NCBI GenBank assembly: GCA_002212985.1 | Contig: NBMY01000086.1 | Coordinates: forward strand, 26,381-90,380 | Source of the DNA: Sphingobacteriales bacterium TSM_CSS | Lineage (GTDB): Bacteria > Bacteroidota > Bacteroidia > Chitinophagales > UBA2359 | DNA length: 64,000 nt | Direction: 5' to 3' | Part shown: positions 42,495-50,754 of the stretch, in pieces | Numbering within the stretch: the first letter of the stretch is position 1 | Layout: each line of letters begins with the position of its first letter | The notes under the pieces: model-generated | What the model was told of the DNA's origin: nothing | Seen by the model: the letters and a program-made list of their open reading frames with translations, nothing else | The model's database searches: none | Program-made: the position numbers and the translations under genes

Positions 42495-43772
42495 ATGGCT
42501 AAGTATGATGTAGTAATTGTTGGAGGCGGCATTGCGGGGTTAACCGCAGCCATAGAGTTGCAAAACGAGGGGCTTACGGTAAAATTGCTGGAAGCCGCCG
42601 ACCGCATTGGCGGAAGAGTAAAAACCGACACGATGGACGGCTTTTTGCTGGACCGGGGCTTTCAGGTATTGCTGACCGCTTACCCCGAAGTGTTCAGGCT
42701 GCTTGATTATAAGGCATTAGGTTTGTTTAATTTTGCACCCGGCGCTTTAATTTGGCGCAGCGGTAAAATGCACAAAATGGTTGACCCCTTTAAACAGCCG
42801 GCTGCCATTATTACGGGCTTGCTTTCGCCAATTGCCAATTTTGCCGATAAACTTAAAATTGTGGCGCTTCGAAACCGCTTAAAACGCTTTACTCCCGAAC
42901 AAATTTTTGATAGACCCGAACGGTCAACGGCAGATTACCTGCGAGAGTGGAACTTCTCCGCTACTTTTATACAGGCTTTTTTTAAACCCTTTTTCGGGGG
43001 CATTTTTCTTGAAAGCGGTTTGCAGACATCGAGCCGAATGCTTGAGTTTGTTTTTAAAATGTTTAGCGCCGGCAATGCCGCCCTGCCCGCCGAAGGCATG
43101 GAGGCAATACCCCGTCAAATAGCTGCCCGACTTAAAGAAGATACCATACAAACCAATGCCAGAGTTACTAAGATTACCAAAACCAAGGTAACCACCGAAA
43201 ATGGCAATACTTATGAATGCCGCGCTGTGCTGATAGCTACCGAAGCGCCTGCCGCACAGCAACTTTTGGGTAAAACAGATGTGCCAACAACTGCCAACAG
43301 CGTTTCGTGCCTGTATTTTACCACCGATAAACCGCCTATTTTGCGCCCGTTTCTGGTGCTCAACGGCGATGGCGAGGGGGTGGTTAACAACATGTGTGTG
43401 CCAAGTTTGGTAAACCCCAATTATGCTCCGCCCGGGCGGCATCTTATATCGGTTTCGGTTTTGGGCACGCCCAACATAACCGATGAACAACTGCTTAATC
43501 AGGTACGAAGCGAGCTGCGGAAATGGTTTAAGAAGGAAGTTCGTTTTTGGGATCATCTTAAAACCTACCACATACCTTATGCCCTGCCGCAACAACGCCA
43601 CGTTACCCTGCCCGATAAAAACAACATAAAACCGGTGCAACCGGGTATATACCTCTGCGGCGATTACCTGTACAACGGTTCGCTCAACGGAGCTATGGAA
43701 TCGGGGCGCTATACCGCCAATGCCTTGGCTTGGGATTTGGCTTTGTCTGTGTCATCGGGCAAAAAAAAGTAG
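42495..43772 (+). CDS. FAD-dependent amine oxidase/desaturase-type oxidoreductase
   Basis: 425 residues. The N-terminal dinucleotide motif VVIVGGGIAGLTAAIELQNEG and the following KLLEAADRIGGRVKTD are diagnostic of the FAD-binding amine-oxidase/phytoene-desaturase superfamily, and the C-terminal GIYLCGDYLYNGSLNGAMESGRYTA completes the FAD site. The middle substrate domain has no strongly assigned motif. Similar proteins are annotated as NAD(P)/FAD-dependent oxidoreductases or protoporphyrinogen-oxidase-like, and plant relatives include carotene-related desaturase-like proteins. No carotenoid or haem genes lie nearby, so the substrate is unknown. Single gene, cytosolic or membrane-peripheral. 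Confidence 0.88.
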   Translation: MAKYDVVIVGGGIAGLTAAIELQNEGLTVKLLEAADRIGGRVKTDTMDGFLLDRGFQVLLTAYPEVFRLLDYKALGLFNFAPGALIWRSGKMHKMVDPFKQPAAIITGLLSPIANFADKLKIVALRNRLKRFTPEQIFDRPERSTADYLREWNFSATFIQAFFKPFFGGIFLESGLQTSSRMLEFVFKMFSAGNAALPAEGMEAIPRQIAARLKEDTIQTNARVTKITKTKVTTENGNTYECRAVLIATEAPAAQQLLGKTDVPTTANSVSCLYFTTDKPPILRPFLVLNGDGEGVVNNMCVPSLVNPNYAPPGRHLISVSVLGTPNITDEQLLNQVRSELRKWFKKEVRFWDHLKTYHIPYALPQQRHVTLPDKNNIKPVQPGIYLCGDYLYNGSLNGAMESGRYTANALAWDLALSVSSGKKK

Positions 43773-43839
43773 CAGGTTCTGTTCATTTACCATTCGTCGT
43801 AATCTCAGCAGGCTGCAACTATAGCGTTGCGGTGTTATT

Positions 43840-44724
43840 TTAAAGGTGTGCAATGCAGCTTTGCAGGCTATGCCGCCAATAAGGAATAAACAGGTTAAAA
43901 TGCGACCGAATTTTTTGGGTATCTAATACGCTGTAATGCGGGCGCTGAGCCGGAGTTGGGTATTCGTGCGTTTGAATAGGAACAACTGCACAGGCAATAC
44001 CCGCCAAGGAGAGGGTTTCTACGGCCAGGTCGTACCATGAAGCAATTCCGCTATTGGCGTAATGGTAAATTTGCCCTTCCTGAATTTGTTCTCTGAAACC
44101 CAGTATGTGCACCAATGCAATGGCAAGGTCGGGGGCATAGGTGGGCGAGCCGGTTTGGTCATATACTACCCGCAGTTCGCTGCGTTCAAGGCCTAAGCGC
44201 AGCATGGTTTTAACAAAGTTTTTTCCGTAGGGCGAGTACAGCCACGAGGTGCGTATAATTAAGGTATGCGGGTTAAATCGCAGCGCAAGGTGTTCGCCTT
44301 CAAACTTGCTTCGGGCATACATGCCTTTTGGGTTAGCGGGGTGGTCTTCGGAGTAGGGAGTATTTTGGCAACCGTCAAATACAAAGTCGGTAGAAATATG
44401 GAGCAGCAGGGCATTGCAATGTGCACATTCACGGGCAAGGTATGCCACACCGGTAGCGTTGGTAAAATAAGCTGCTTCGGGTTCGTTTTCGGCATTGTCC
44501 ACCTGTGTATAGGCAGCGCAGTTAATAACTGCGTAGGGCTTTAACTGCTGTATAACTGCCTCCACCTGTTCGGGGCAGGTGAGGTTAAGCTGGCTGCTGC
44601 TCAGAAATACAAATCCATAGGGCAAATGAGGCGTTTGAGATACCAGCGTTTGCAGGCATTGCCCCAATTGACCGCCGGCGCCGGTAACCAGCACAATGGG
44701 TTTAGTGGTTGGTAATGGTTGCAT
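43840..44724 (-). CDS. rfbD: dTDP-4-dehydrorhamnose reductase
   Basis: 294 residues. The Rossmann start VLVTGAGGQLGQCLQTL, the INCAAYTQVDNAENEPEAAYFTNATGVAYLA block, STDFVFDG and YARSKFEGEHLAL (catalytic YxxxK) are those of RmlD/RfbD. It performs the last step of dTDP-L-rhamnose synthesis, NADPH reduction of dTDP-4-dehydrorhamnose. The other rml genes are not in the window, so rhamnose supply is split across the genome or the enzyme makes another deoxysugar. The pseudouridine synthase gene ends 12 bp upstream on the same strand, indicating shared transcription. Confidence 0.92.
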   Translation of the reverse strand: MQPLPTTKPIVLVTGAGGQLGQCLQTLVSQTPHLPYGFVFLSSSQLNLTCPEQVEAVIQQLKPYAVINCAAYTQVDNAENEPEAAYFTNATGVAYLARECAHCNALLLHISTDFVFDGCQNTPYSEDHPANPKGMYARSKFEGEHLALRFNPHTLIIRTSWLYSPYGKNFVKTMLRLGLERSELRVVYDQTGSPTYAPDLAIALVHILGFREQIQEGQIYHYANSGIASWYDLAVETLSLAGIACAVVPIQTHEYPTPAQRPHYSVLDTQKIRSHFNLFIPYWRHSLQSCIAHL

Positions 44725-44736
44725 GGCAAAGAGTGG

Positions 44737-45417
44737 TTAAAGTGTAAGGGCGTTCCATACCGTTTCTTTTGGCGGGTTGGCCGTTATGGTTAGTTCGGTT
44801 TTTTTTACCGGATGCATAAAGGTAATGCTTCGGGCATGGAGATGAATAGATGCATCGGGGTTTGGGCGGTCAAATCCGTATTTTATATCTCCTTTTATGG
44901 GGCATCCAATGGCAGCCAATTGCGCTCTTATCTGGTGGTGTCGGCCGGTAATGGGTGTTATTTGCAGCAGATAATAGTGTTGGCTTTGACACAATAATTC
45001 GTAATGCAGTTCGGAGCGTTTAGTATTGGGGAGTGGGTCAGGGTAAGCCTTTGATTTATTGGTTTTGGAGTCTTTAATAAGGTAATGTACCAGCGTTGCC
45101 TGTGGCGGATTGGGTTTGTTTTTTACAACTGCCCAATACATTTTGCTGATGGTGCGGTCTTTAAACATTTGGTTAAGCCGTTCAAGCGCTTTGCCGGTTT
45201 TGGCAAACAGCACCACACCCGATACCGGACGGTCAATACGATGTACTACTCCTGTAAATACGTTGCCCGGTTTGTTGTACGTTTTTTTCAGGTACTCTTT
45301 TACCATATCGGCCAAGCAAATGTCGCCGGTAATGTCAGATTGTACAAGCATGCCCGGCGCTTTGTTAACCGCAAGCACGTGGTTATCTTCATACAATATT
45401 TCTATACCGGCACGCAT
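44737..45417 (-). CDS. RluA-family pseudouridine synthase
   Basis: 226 residues. The N-terminal ILYEDNHVLAVNKAPGMLVQSD and the catalytic block VHRIDRPVSGVVLFAKT (catalytic Asp in HRxDRPVSG) define the RluA family; TGRHHQIRAQLAAIGCPIKGD is the second conserved region. There is no S4 domain. It isomerises specific uridines in rRNA or tRNA; which site cannot be told from sequence. The length matches short RluA-type enzymes. It is followed after 12 bp by rfbD, a common accidental pairing rather than a functional one. Confidence 0.93.
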   Translation of the reverse strand: MRAGIEILYEDNHVLAVNKAPGMLVQSDITGDICLADMVKEYLKKTYNKPGNVFTGVVHRIDRPVSGVVLFAKTGKALERLNQMFKDRTISKMYWAVVKNKPNPPQATLVHYLIKDSKTNKSKAYPDPLPNTKRSELHYELLCQSQHYYLLQITPITGRHHQIRAQLAAIGCPIKGDIKYGFDRPNPDASIHLHARSITFMHPVKKTELTITANPPKETVWNALTL

Positions 45418-45546
45418 AGAAGGTTTTTAGAAGGGCATTATTGCCATTTTTTGCTTACTAACACCATTTAGGCACACAAATTACGGTAAAACCGCTATCT
45501 TTATACTATAATTTCAATTTTAGTTTTTAATAAACACTCTTTTGTA

Positions 45547-47703
45547 ATGAAAAAAGGCAGTTTAATTGCAGTTTTGTTATGTTTTTTTGTGTTTGTACAG
45601 GCACAGAGTTTACGAAAATGCAGCACCATGGAGGGGCTGGAGGCCGAAAAAATACTCAACCCCGAAAGAGCGGCAGATTTAACCCGCATAGAAACCTTTA
45701 CTCAAAAATGGATACAGGAAAACGGCCCTGCCAAAGAACAAATGACCGTTATTACCATACCCGTAGTTGTGCATGTGTTGTACCTGCCCGGTGTGCCCCA
45801 ATCCAACATTAGCGAAGCACAGATATTGAGCCAGATAGATGTGCTGAACGAAGACTATCGCCGCCTCAATGCCGATACAACACTTACTCCCGATGTGTTT
45901 GAGCCTTTTGCTGCCGATGCCGAATTTGAATTTTGCATGGCACAGCAAGACCCCAACGGGCTGCCCACTACCGGCATTACCCGAACCCCCACCACCGTTA
46001 CCTCTTTTAATACACTTACCAACGATGCCAAATTTGATGCTACCGGCGGCTATAATGCCTGGCCTGCCGATGATTACCTCAATATTTGGGTGGTACCGGG
46101 TTTAGATGATGGGCTTACTTTGGGTTATGCCCAGTTTCCGGGTGGCGCCGATGCCACAGATGGCGTGGTCATTGGCTACCGCTATTTTGGCAGGGTTGGT
46201 AACCTGGAGGTTCCGTATGATGAAGGCCGTACCACCACACACGAAGTAGGGCACTGGCTGAACCTGCGCCATATCTGGGGCGATGACGGCGGCAGCTGCT
46301 CGCAAGATGATCTGGTAAACGACACGCCACGATCCGGCGATGCTTACTACGGTTGCCCCACCGGTAGCCCCAATACTTGTACCGACTCGCCCACCGATTA
46401 CCCCGATATGTTCATGAACTACATGGATTACTGCAACGATAACTGCCTCAATATTTTTACCAACGGACAAAAACAACGCATGAGAGCCTTGTTTTCGCCC
46501 GGCGGCGCGCGGTACAGCATTACGCAATCTGTAGGATGTGTGCCGGTAGAACAAGGCGCCAATGATGCCGTATTGGTAGAATTGCTTGAACCTGTCGGCA
46601 CCGGTAACTGTACCACCGTTGAACCGGTTATTACCGTGCAAAACTTAGGTACCGAAGGACTTTTTTATTTTATTGTAGAGTATAATTTTACCGGCGGACC
46701 CGTGCAAACCTATGAGTGGACCGGCTCCATTAATTCACTCGGATCGGCGCAAATTACGCTGCCGCCTATTAACACTGTAGCAACAGGCATTATTCACAAC
46801 CTGCATATTAACATTATTTCGCCCAACGGTTTGCCCGATTTTAACCCCGATGACAACGAAGATACCTACACCTTTGCCACTATTAGCGGTGGCAGCGCCC
46901 TGCCGTTCTTTGAAGGGTTTGAACCGGGTACTAACTTCAATAGCTGGTTCGACTCGAACCCCGATGGGTTGATTACTTTTGAACTTACCAATACTGCCGC
47001 TGCAACCGGCACAAGTTCGGTGTTTATGAACAACTTTATATACAATGCTTCGGGCGCTACAGACGAATTTGTTTTACCGCATGTAAACCTTAACGTATCA
47101 AACCCCTATTTGCATTTTGATATAGCTTATGCCCTTATACAGGCTGCAGGCGCTTCAGATGTGTTGCAGGTGCTTATTTCTACCGATTGTGGCGCAACTT
47201 ACACCAATATTTACACCAAAGCCGGCGAACCCCTTAGCACTGCTTCACCCACCGGCGCTTCATTTGTGCCCACATCGGGGCAGTGGCGTACCGAAAGTGT
47301 TTCGCTGGCTGCTTACCAAGGGGTGCGCAATGCCGTGCTTAAATTTAAACAAATTCACGGAACAGGCAACAACCTGTATATTGACAACCTTAATATTACC
47401 GATGGCGCGGTGGGCATTGCACAACCCGATGCACAGCAACCGGCAGCTTTGCGGCTTTACCCTAATCCTGCAAAGGAGCAGGCAATACTTCAATATTATG
47501 CTGCTCAACCTCAACCCGGCAATGCGCTAATTGTTGTTACAGACCTTAGCGGCCGCACGTTGCAAACCTTTGACCTTAGTTTGCAAGCCGGCAGCAACAT
47601 CACGGTATTACCTTTGCAAAACCTTGCCAACGGCATGTATTTGGTAACTTTAACAAACCAAAACGGCGTTGTTGCCACTCAAAAAATAACGGTATTGCGA
47701 TAA
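45547..47703 (+). CDS. Secreted M43 (pappalysin-type) metalloprotease with T9SS tail
   Basis: 718 residues with a signal peptide (SLIAVLLCFFVFVQAQ). A pro-region precedes the M43 catalytic domain: VPYDEGRTTTHEVGHWLNLRHIWGD contains the zinc motif HEVGHWLNLRH (232-242) and MNYMDYCNDNC (290 onward) is the Met-turn. Cys pairs nearby (CSQDD, YGCPTGSPNTC) are typical of secreted M43 proteases. A MAM/concanavalin-like domain follows (about 455-620, FFEGFEPGTNFNSWF). The last 80 residues form a T9SS type A domain (LYPNPAKEQAILQYY ... ANGMYLVTLTNQNG). It is exported through T9SS as an extracellular protease. The 3' end is followed by a hairpin and by a duplicate of its final 30 codons. Confidence 0.92.
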   Translation: MKKGSLIAVLLCFFVFVQAQSLRKCSTMEGLEAEKILNPERAADLTRIETFTQKWIQENGPAKEQMTVITIPVVVHVLYLPGVPQSNISEAQILSQIDVLNEDYRRLNADTTLTPDVFEPFAADAEFEFCMAQQDPNGLPTTGITRTPTTVTSFNTLTNDAKFDATGGYNAWPADDYLNIWVVPGLDDGLTLGYAQFPGGADATDGVVIGYRYFGRVGNLEVPYDEGRTTTHEVGHWLNLRHIWGDDGGSCSQDDLVNDTPRSGDAYYGCPTGSPNTCTDSPTDYPDMFMNYMDYCNDNCLNIFTNGQKQRMRALFSPGGARYSITQSVGCVPVEQGANDAVLVELLEPVGTGNCTTVEPVITVQNLGTEGLFYFIVEYNFTGGPVQTYEWTGSINSLGSAQITLPPINTVATGIIHNLHINIISPNGLPDFNPDDNEDTYTFATISGGSALPFFEGFEPGTNFNSWFDSNPDGLITFELTNTAAATGTSSVFMNNFIYNASGATDEFVLPHVNLNVSNPYLHFDIAYALIQAAGASDVLQVLISTDCGATYTNIYTKAGEPLSTASPTGASFVPTSGQWRTESVSLAAYQGVRNAVLKFKQIHGTGNNLYIDNLNITDGAVGIAQPDAQQPAALRLYPNPAKEQAILQYYAAQPQPGNALIVVTDLSGRTLQTFDLSLQAGSNITVLPLQNLANGMYLVTLTNQNGVVATQKITVLR

Positions 47704-47732
47704 ATTGTTCATTATTTGTTAAGTATATACTA

Positions 47733-47767
47733 AAGATATCGGATGTTTTTAAAACATCCGATATCTT
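47733..47767. terminator. Palindromic hairpin after the M43 gene
   Basis: A 17-bp perfect inverted repeat (arms 47733-47749 and 47751-47767) with a single-base centre, 30 bp after the stop codon. The T-run is built into the stem. Its core ATCGGATG/CATCCGAT recurs in the hairpin at 47932-47970. Confidence 0.65.
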
Positions 47768-47817
47768 AAATGGTATAGGAAATGAATATTTTAAAAGCTT
47801 TTGTGTTTTAAAATGTG

Positions 47818-47910
47818 CCTTTGCAAAACTTGGCCAATGGCATGTATCTGGTAACTTTAACAGACCAAAACGGCGTAGTTACCACACAAAAAATAACAGT
47901 ATTGCTATAA
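47818..47910 (+). pseudogene. Fossil 3' end of a T9SS protein gene
   Basis: This stretch repeats, at an exact 207-bp offset and without indels, the last 30 codons of the M43 gene plus its downstream TAAATTGTTCAT. About ten bases differ in 102, mostly at silent positions. It encodes ...LQNLANGMYLVTLTDQNG... up to a stop at 47908-47910, with no start or upstream gene body. It is followed by its own hairpin. It looks like the tail left when a tandem paralogue was deleted. Confidence 0.85.
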
Positions 47911-47931
47911 ATTGTTCATCTTTTATAAGGA

Positions 47932-47970
47932 TACAGACATCGGATGTTAAAAAAGCATCCGATGTCTGTA
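47932..47970. terminator. Hairpin after the fossil tail
   Basis: A 15-bp perfect inverted repeat (arms 47932-47946 and 47956-47970) with a 9-base loop, in the same place relative to the fossil stop codon as the 47733-47767 hairpin is to the M43 stop. The rest of 47704-48033 holds no gene. Confidence 0.65.
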
Positions 47971-48033
47971 ATGTCTGTAGTTTTACAAACCATCCGGTGG
48001 CAGTAATGCCTGTGTGTCTTAAAATGTCATTAC

Positions 48034-50622
48034 TTAAAACTTAAAGGCTAATCTGGTAAAATAAAAAGCGCCGCTGAAACCCATTTGTACGGCATCCCAA
48101 AGTCCGCCGCTTTCGGTTTCGGTATCTTGTTGGGTGGGGTAAACGTTAAAAATATTGGCGCCGCCAACAGTAAGGTTCAGGTTATCGGTAAGGTCGTATC
48201 CAAGGGTAATGTCAGTAACCCATCGGGGGTCATATACATCTCGTGTGCCAATCCAGTCTTCCAATTCAACTCTACCAAACCCGGTAAGCCGAACAGTGGC
48301 ATTAAAACGCTTAATTTTATAATCGAGAGAAAGGTTGGCTTTAAATGGTGGCGCCGATGCCAGCAGGAACAAACTGTCGCGACTGCCAAAATAAATGCTT
48401 TCTTTTCCTTGCAGTTTATTGTTGGTTTTAACATCTTCTACCGTCATTTTGTTAAAGTTGCCGGCAAAAGTGGCCTGCAGCCTGCCCGAGCCAAGGCGGC
48501 GCGTATAGGTAAGAATGGCATCAACTCCAAGGGTTCTGGTATCTACGGCGTTGGTAAAGAATTGTGCAGCGCCTACGCCAAGCGCTTGCAGGTCGGCGCC
48601 AATATCGGGGTCGGTATCTTCAAAAGCGCCCGTAAGGACAATTCGGTCTTTGATATCCACAAAATATCCGTCAACCGTAAGGGTAAGCCCGTTTACAGGT
48701 TTAGTGGTAAAACCAAAACTTGCATTGAGCGAGGTTTCCTGTTTCAGCTTAGGAATGCCCAATACGCGCGTAATGGGGCTGTTGTTGGGGGCAATAATTT
48801 TATCAACCGGCACACCGCCCACAAAGTCGGTAAAGGTAGAACTGAAATAGATTTGCGGAAGCGAGGGCGCTCTGAAACCCGTGCTGGCCGACGCCCGCAG
48901 GGCAAATTTTTTAGAAAACTCGTACCGTGCCGCCAATTTACCGGTTATGGTATTGCCAAAATCGCTGTAGCGCTCTGCCCTAACGGCAGCGCCAACCATA
49001 AAAGCATCGGTAAAGTCGAGTTCGGTATCAATATAGCCGGCTAAGTTGGTTCTAAACTCATCGGTAACATCTGAAGGCTGGAAACCGGGAAAACCCTGTG
49101 AGCCGCCGGGTCGCCCCAAAACATCGGTTTGCGTTATCAAACCGTTTACAACTGTGTCAATTAAGCCGTAGTTGCGATAAGAGCCTTCTTCGCCTGCAAA
49201 AATCTGGTAGTTATCCACCCGATACTCGGTACCAAAGGCAAGGCTGATGCCCGAAAGCGGTTCGGGAAAGAATTGGGTAAATCCGAGGCTGGTAGTATTT
49301 TGGCTTAGCTGAAACCCGCCGGCATCGAACCGTGTGGGCGATTTTGCAAGCAACGAGGCATTGAGCGTACCGTCAACAAAATAATGGAAGCGGTTTGCCC
49401 CGAAGGTGTTGTTAAAATCTATTTCCCACTTGCGCAGTTTACCCCTTAACCCCGCCGATAGCGAGCGGTCTGTAATGGTAGATTGAATACGCGGGTTAAA
49501 GCCGTTGGGGTAAATTTCGGGCACATTGCGTTCGCTGTCGGCGGTGCGTGTCCAGGCGTAGGCATCGGTAAAGCGGTGGTTAAGTCCGCCAAAGGCATAG
49601 GCATGTATGTTGTCTGAAACAGGGACTTTGGCATTAAAATAAGCGGCAAAGTTATCAGATTCGGCATCGCCGAATTTTTCGCGGTAAATATCGTATTCAT
49701 TGGGGTTTGCCGGGCGGTTGGTTTTGTTTTTTCGCAGGTAATTGGTGGTAAAATTAATAAAACCGCCATCGCCCACAGGCAGCCCGTAGTTGCCGTTTAC
49801 TTGTACGGTTTCACCGTCAAAATCCTTATCGGTTCTGTATTTTGCTTTGTTTGCGCCGGCGGTAATACTGCCGGTAAACTCGTTTACGTTAGATTTGAGC
49901 ACAATGTTAATTACGCCGGCAATAGCATCGGAACCATACTGCGCACTGGCGCCATCGCGCAGTATTTCAATGCGTTCAATGGCGGCGGCCGGAATGGTGT
50001 TGAGGTCGGTGCCGGTGTTGCCACGCCCGCGGGTACCAAAAATATTCACCAGCGAAGACTGGTGCCGGCGTTTGCCGTTAATGAGTACCAGCGTTTGGTC
50101 TGGTCCTAAGCCGCGCAGGGTGGCAGGGTCCACGTGGTCGCTTCCATCGGCTCCCGATTGGCGGTTGGAGTTAAAAGACGGCGCAGCATATTGCAGCAGT
50201 TGGTTAATGTCAACCTGACCAACCGAGTTCATCACCTCTGCAATGGGTATAATATCTATGGCTACCGGCGTTTCGGTGGCAGATCGGTTAAGGCTACGGG
50301 TACCTACCACTTCAATACCCGAAAGGTTGAGTACATCGGCCTTTAATACCACATTAATTTCGGTTTGCCCTGCCGGAATAACCTCCTGTGTAGCAAACCC
50401 GATGTAGCTGAATACGATAACCGACTCTGTATTGCGGTAATTAACACTGTAATTGCCGTCGTAATCACTTACGGTTCCCTGGTTAGTGCCTTTTTCAAAT
50501 ACATTTACCCCAACAAGGGTAAAACCGTTTTCATCTGTAATATTGCCTTTTAGCGTGTATTGTGCCCTCAAGGCAACGGTTGACAGGCAAAGCAGAACAA
50601 AGGTTAGTACAAGTTTTTTCAT
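48034..50622 (-). CDS. TonB-dependent outer-membrane receptor
   Basis: 862 residues with a signal peptide (KLVLTFVLLCLSTVALRAQ). Residues 20-95 form the carboxypeptidase-D-like regulatory domain common in Bacteroidota receptors (LKGNITDENGFTLVGVNVFEKGTNQGTVSD). The plug domain follows with VDPATLRGLGPDQTLVLINGKRRHQSS and AAIERIEILRDGASAQYGSDAIAGVINIVLKS, then a long 22-strand-type barrel with closing AFYFTRLAFKF. It imports a substrate across the outer membrane using the TonB energy system. No SusD partner or transport genes are next to it, so the substrate (siderophore, vitamin, peptide) is unknown. Confidence 0.93.
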   Translation of the reverse strand: MKKLVLTFVLLCLSTVALRAQYTLKGNITDENGFTLVGVNVFEKGTNQGTVSDYDGNYSVNYRNTESVIVFSYIGFATQEVIPAGQTEINVVLKADVLNLSGIEVVGTRSLNRSATETPVAIDIIPIAEVMNSVGQVDINQLLQYAAPSFNSNRQSGADGSDHVDPATLRGLGPDQTLVLINGKRRHQSSLVNIFGTRGRGNTGTDLNTIPAAAIERIEILRDGASAQYGSDAIAGVINIVLKSNVNEFTGSITAGANKAKYRTDKDFDGETVQVNGNYGLPVGDGGFINFTTNYLRKNKTNRPANPNEYDIYREKFGDAESDNFAAYFNAKVPVSDNIHAYAFGGLNHRFTDAYAWTRTADSERNVPEIYPNGFNPRIQSTITDRSLSAGLRGKLRKWEIDFNNTFGANRFHYFVDGTLNASLLAKSPTRFDAGGFQLSQNTTSLGFTQFFPEPLSGISLAFGTEYRVDNYQIFAGEEGSYRNYGLIDTVVNGLITQTDVLGRPGGSQGFPGFQPSDVTDEFRTNLAGYIDTELDFTDAFMVGAAVRAERYSDFGNTITGKLAARYEFSKKFALRASASTGFRAPSLPQIYFSSTFTDFVGGVPVDKIIAPNNSPITRVLGIPKLKQETSLNASFGFTTKPVNGLTLTVDGYFVDIKDRIVLTGAFEDTDPDIGADLQALGVGAAQFFTNAVDTRTLGVDAILTYTRRLGSGRLQATFAGNFNKMTVEDVKTNNKLQGKESIYFGSRDSLFLLASAPPFKANLSLDYKIKRFNATVRLTGFGRVELEDWIGTRDVYDPRWVTDITLGYDLTDNLNLTVGGANIFNVYPTQQDTETESGGLWDAVQMGFSGAFYFTRLAFKF

Positions 50623-50754
50623 AACTAAATTTTAATTGGTGAGTAATTTTGGTAAATCCAATACTGTTTGCAGTTTAATTGTGAAGGCTAAAGTAGGAAG
50701 AATTGTTCAAACTTCGGCCAATGATTGTGCATTTGGGGCTTTTTACAAAAAAAG

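Noticed and set aside
43840..45417. rfbD and the pseudouridine synthase considered as a functional sugar/RNA unit
   Set aside because: The 12-bp gap indicates a shared transcript, but there is no biochemical link and no other rml genes nearby.
47818..47910. Fossil tail considered as a small functional gene
   Set aside because: No start codon or gene body precedes the tail; its sequence is only the end of a T9SS domain in the frame of its neighbour.
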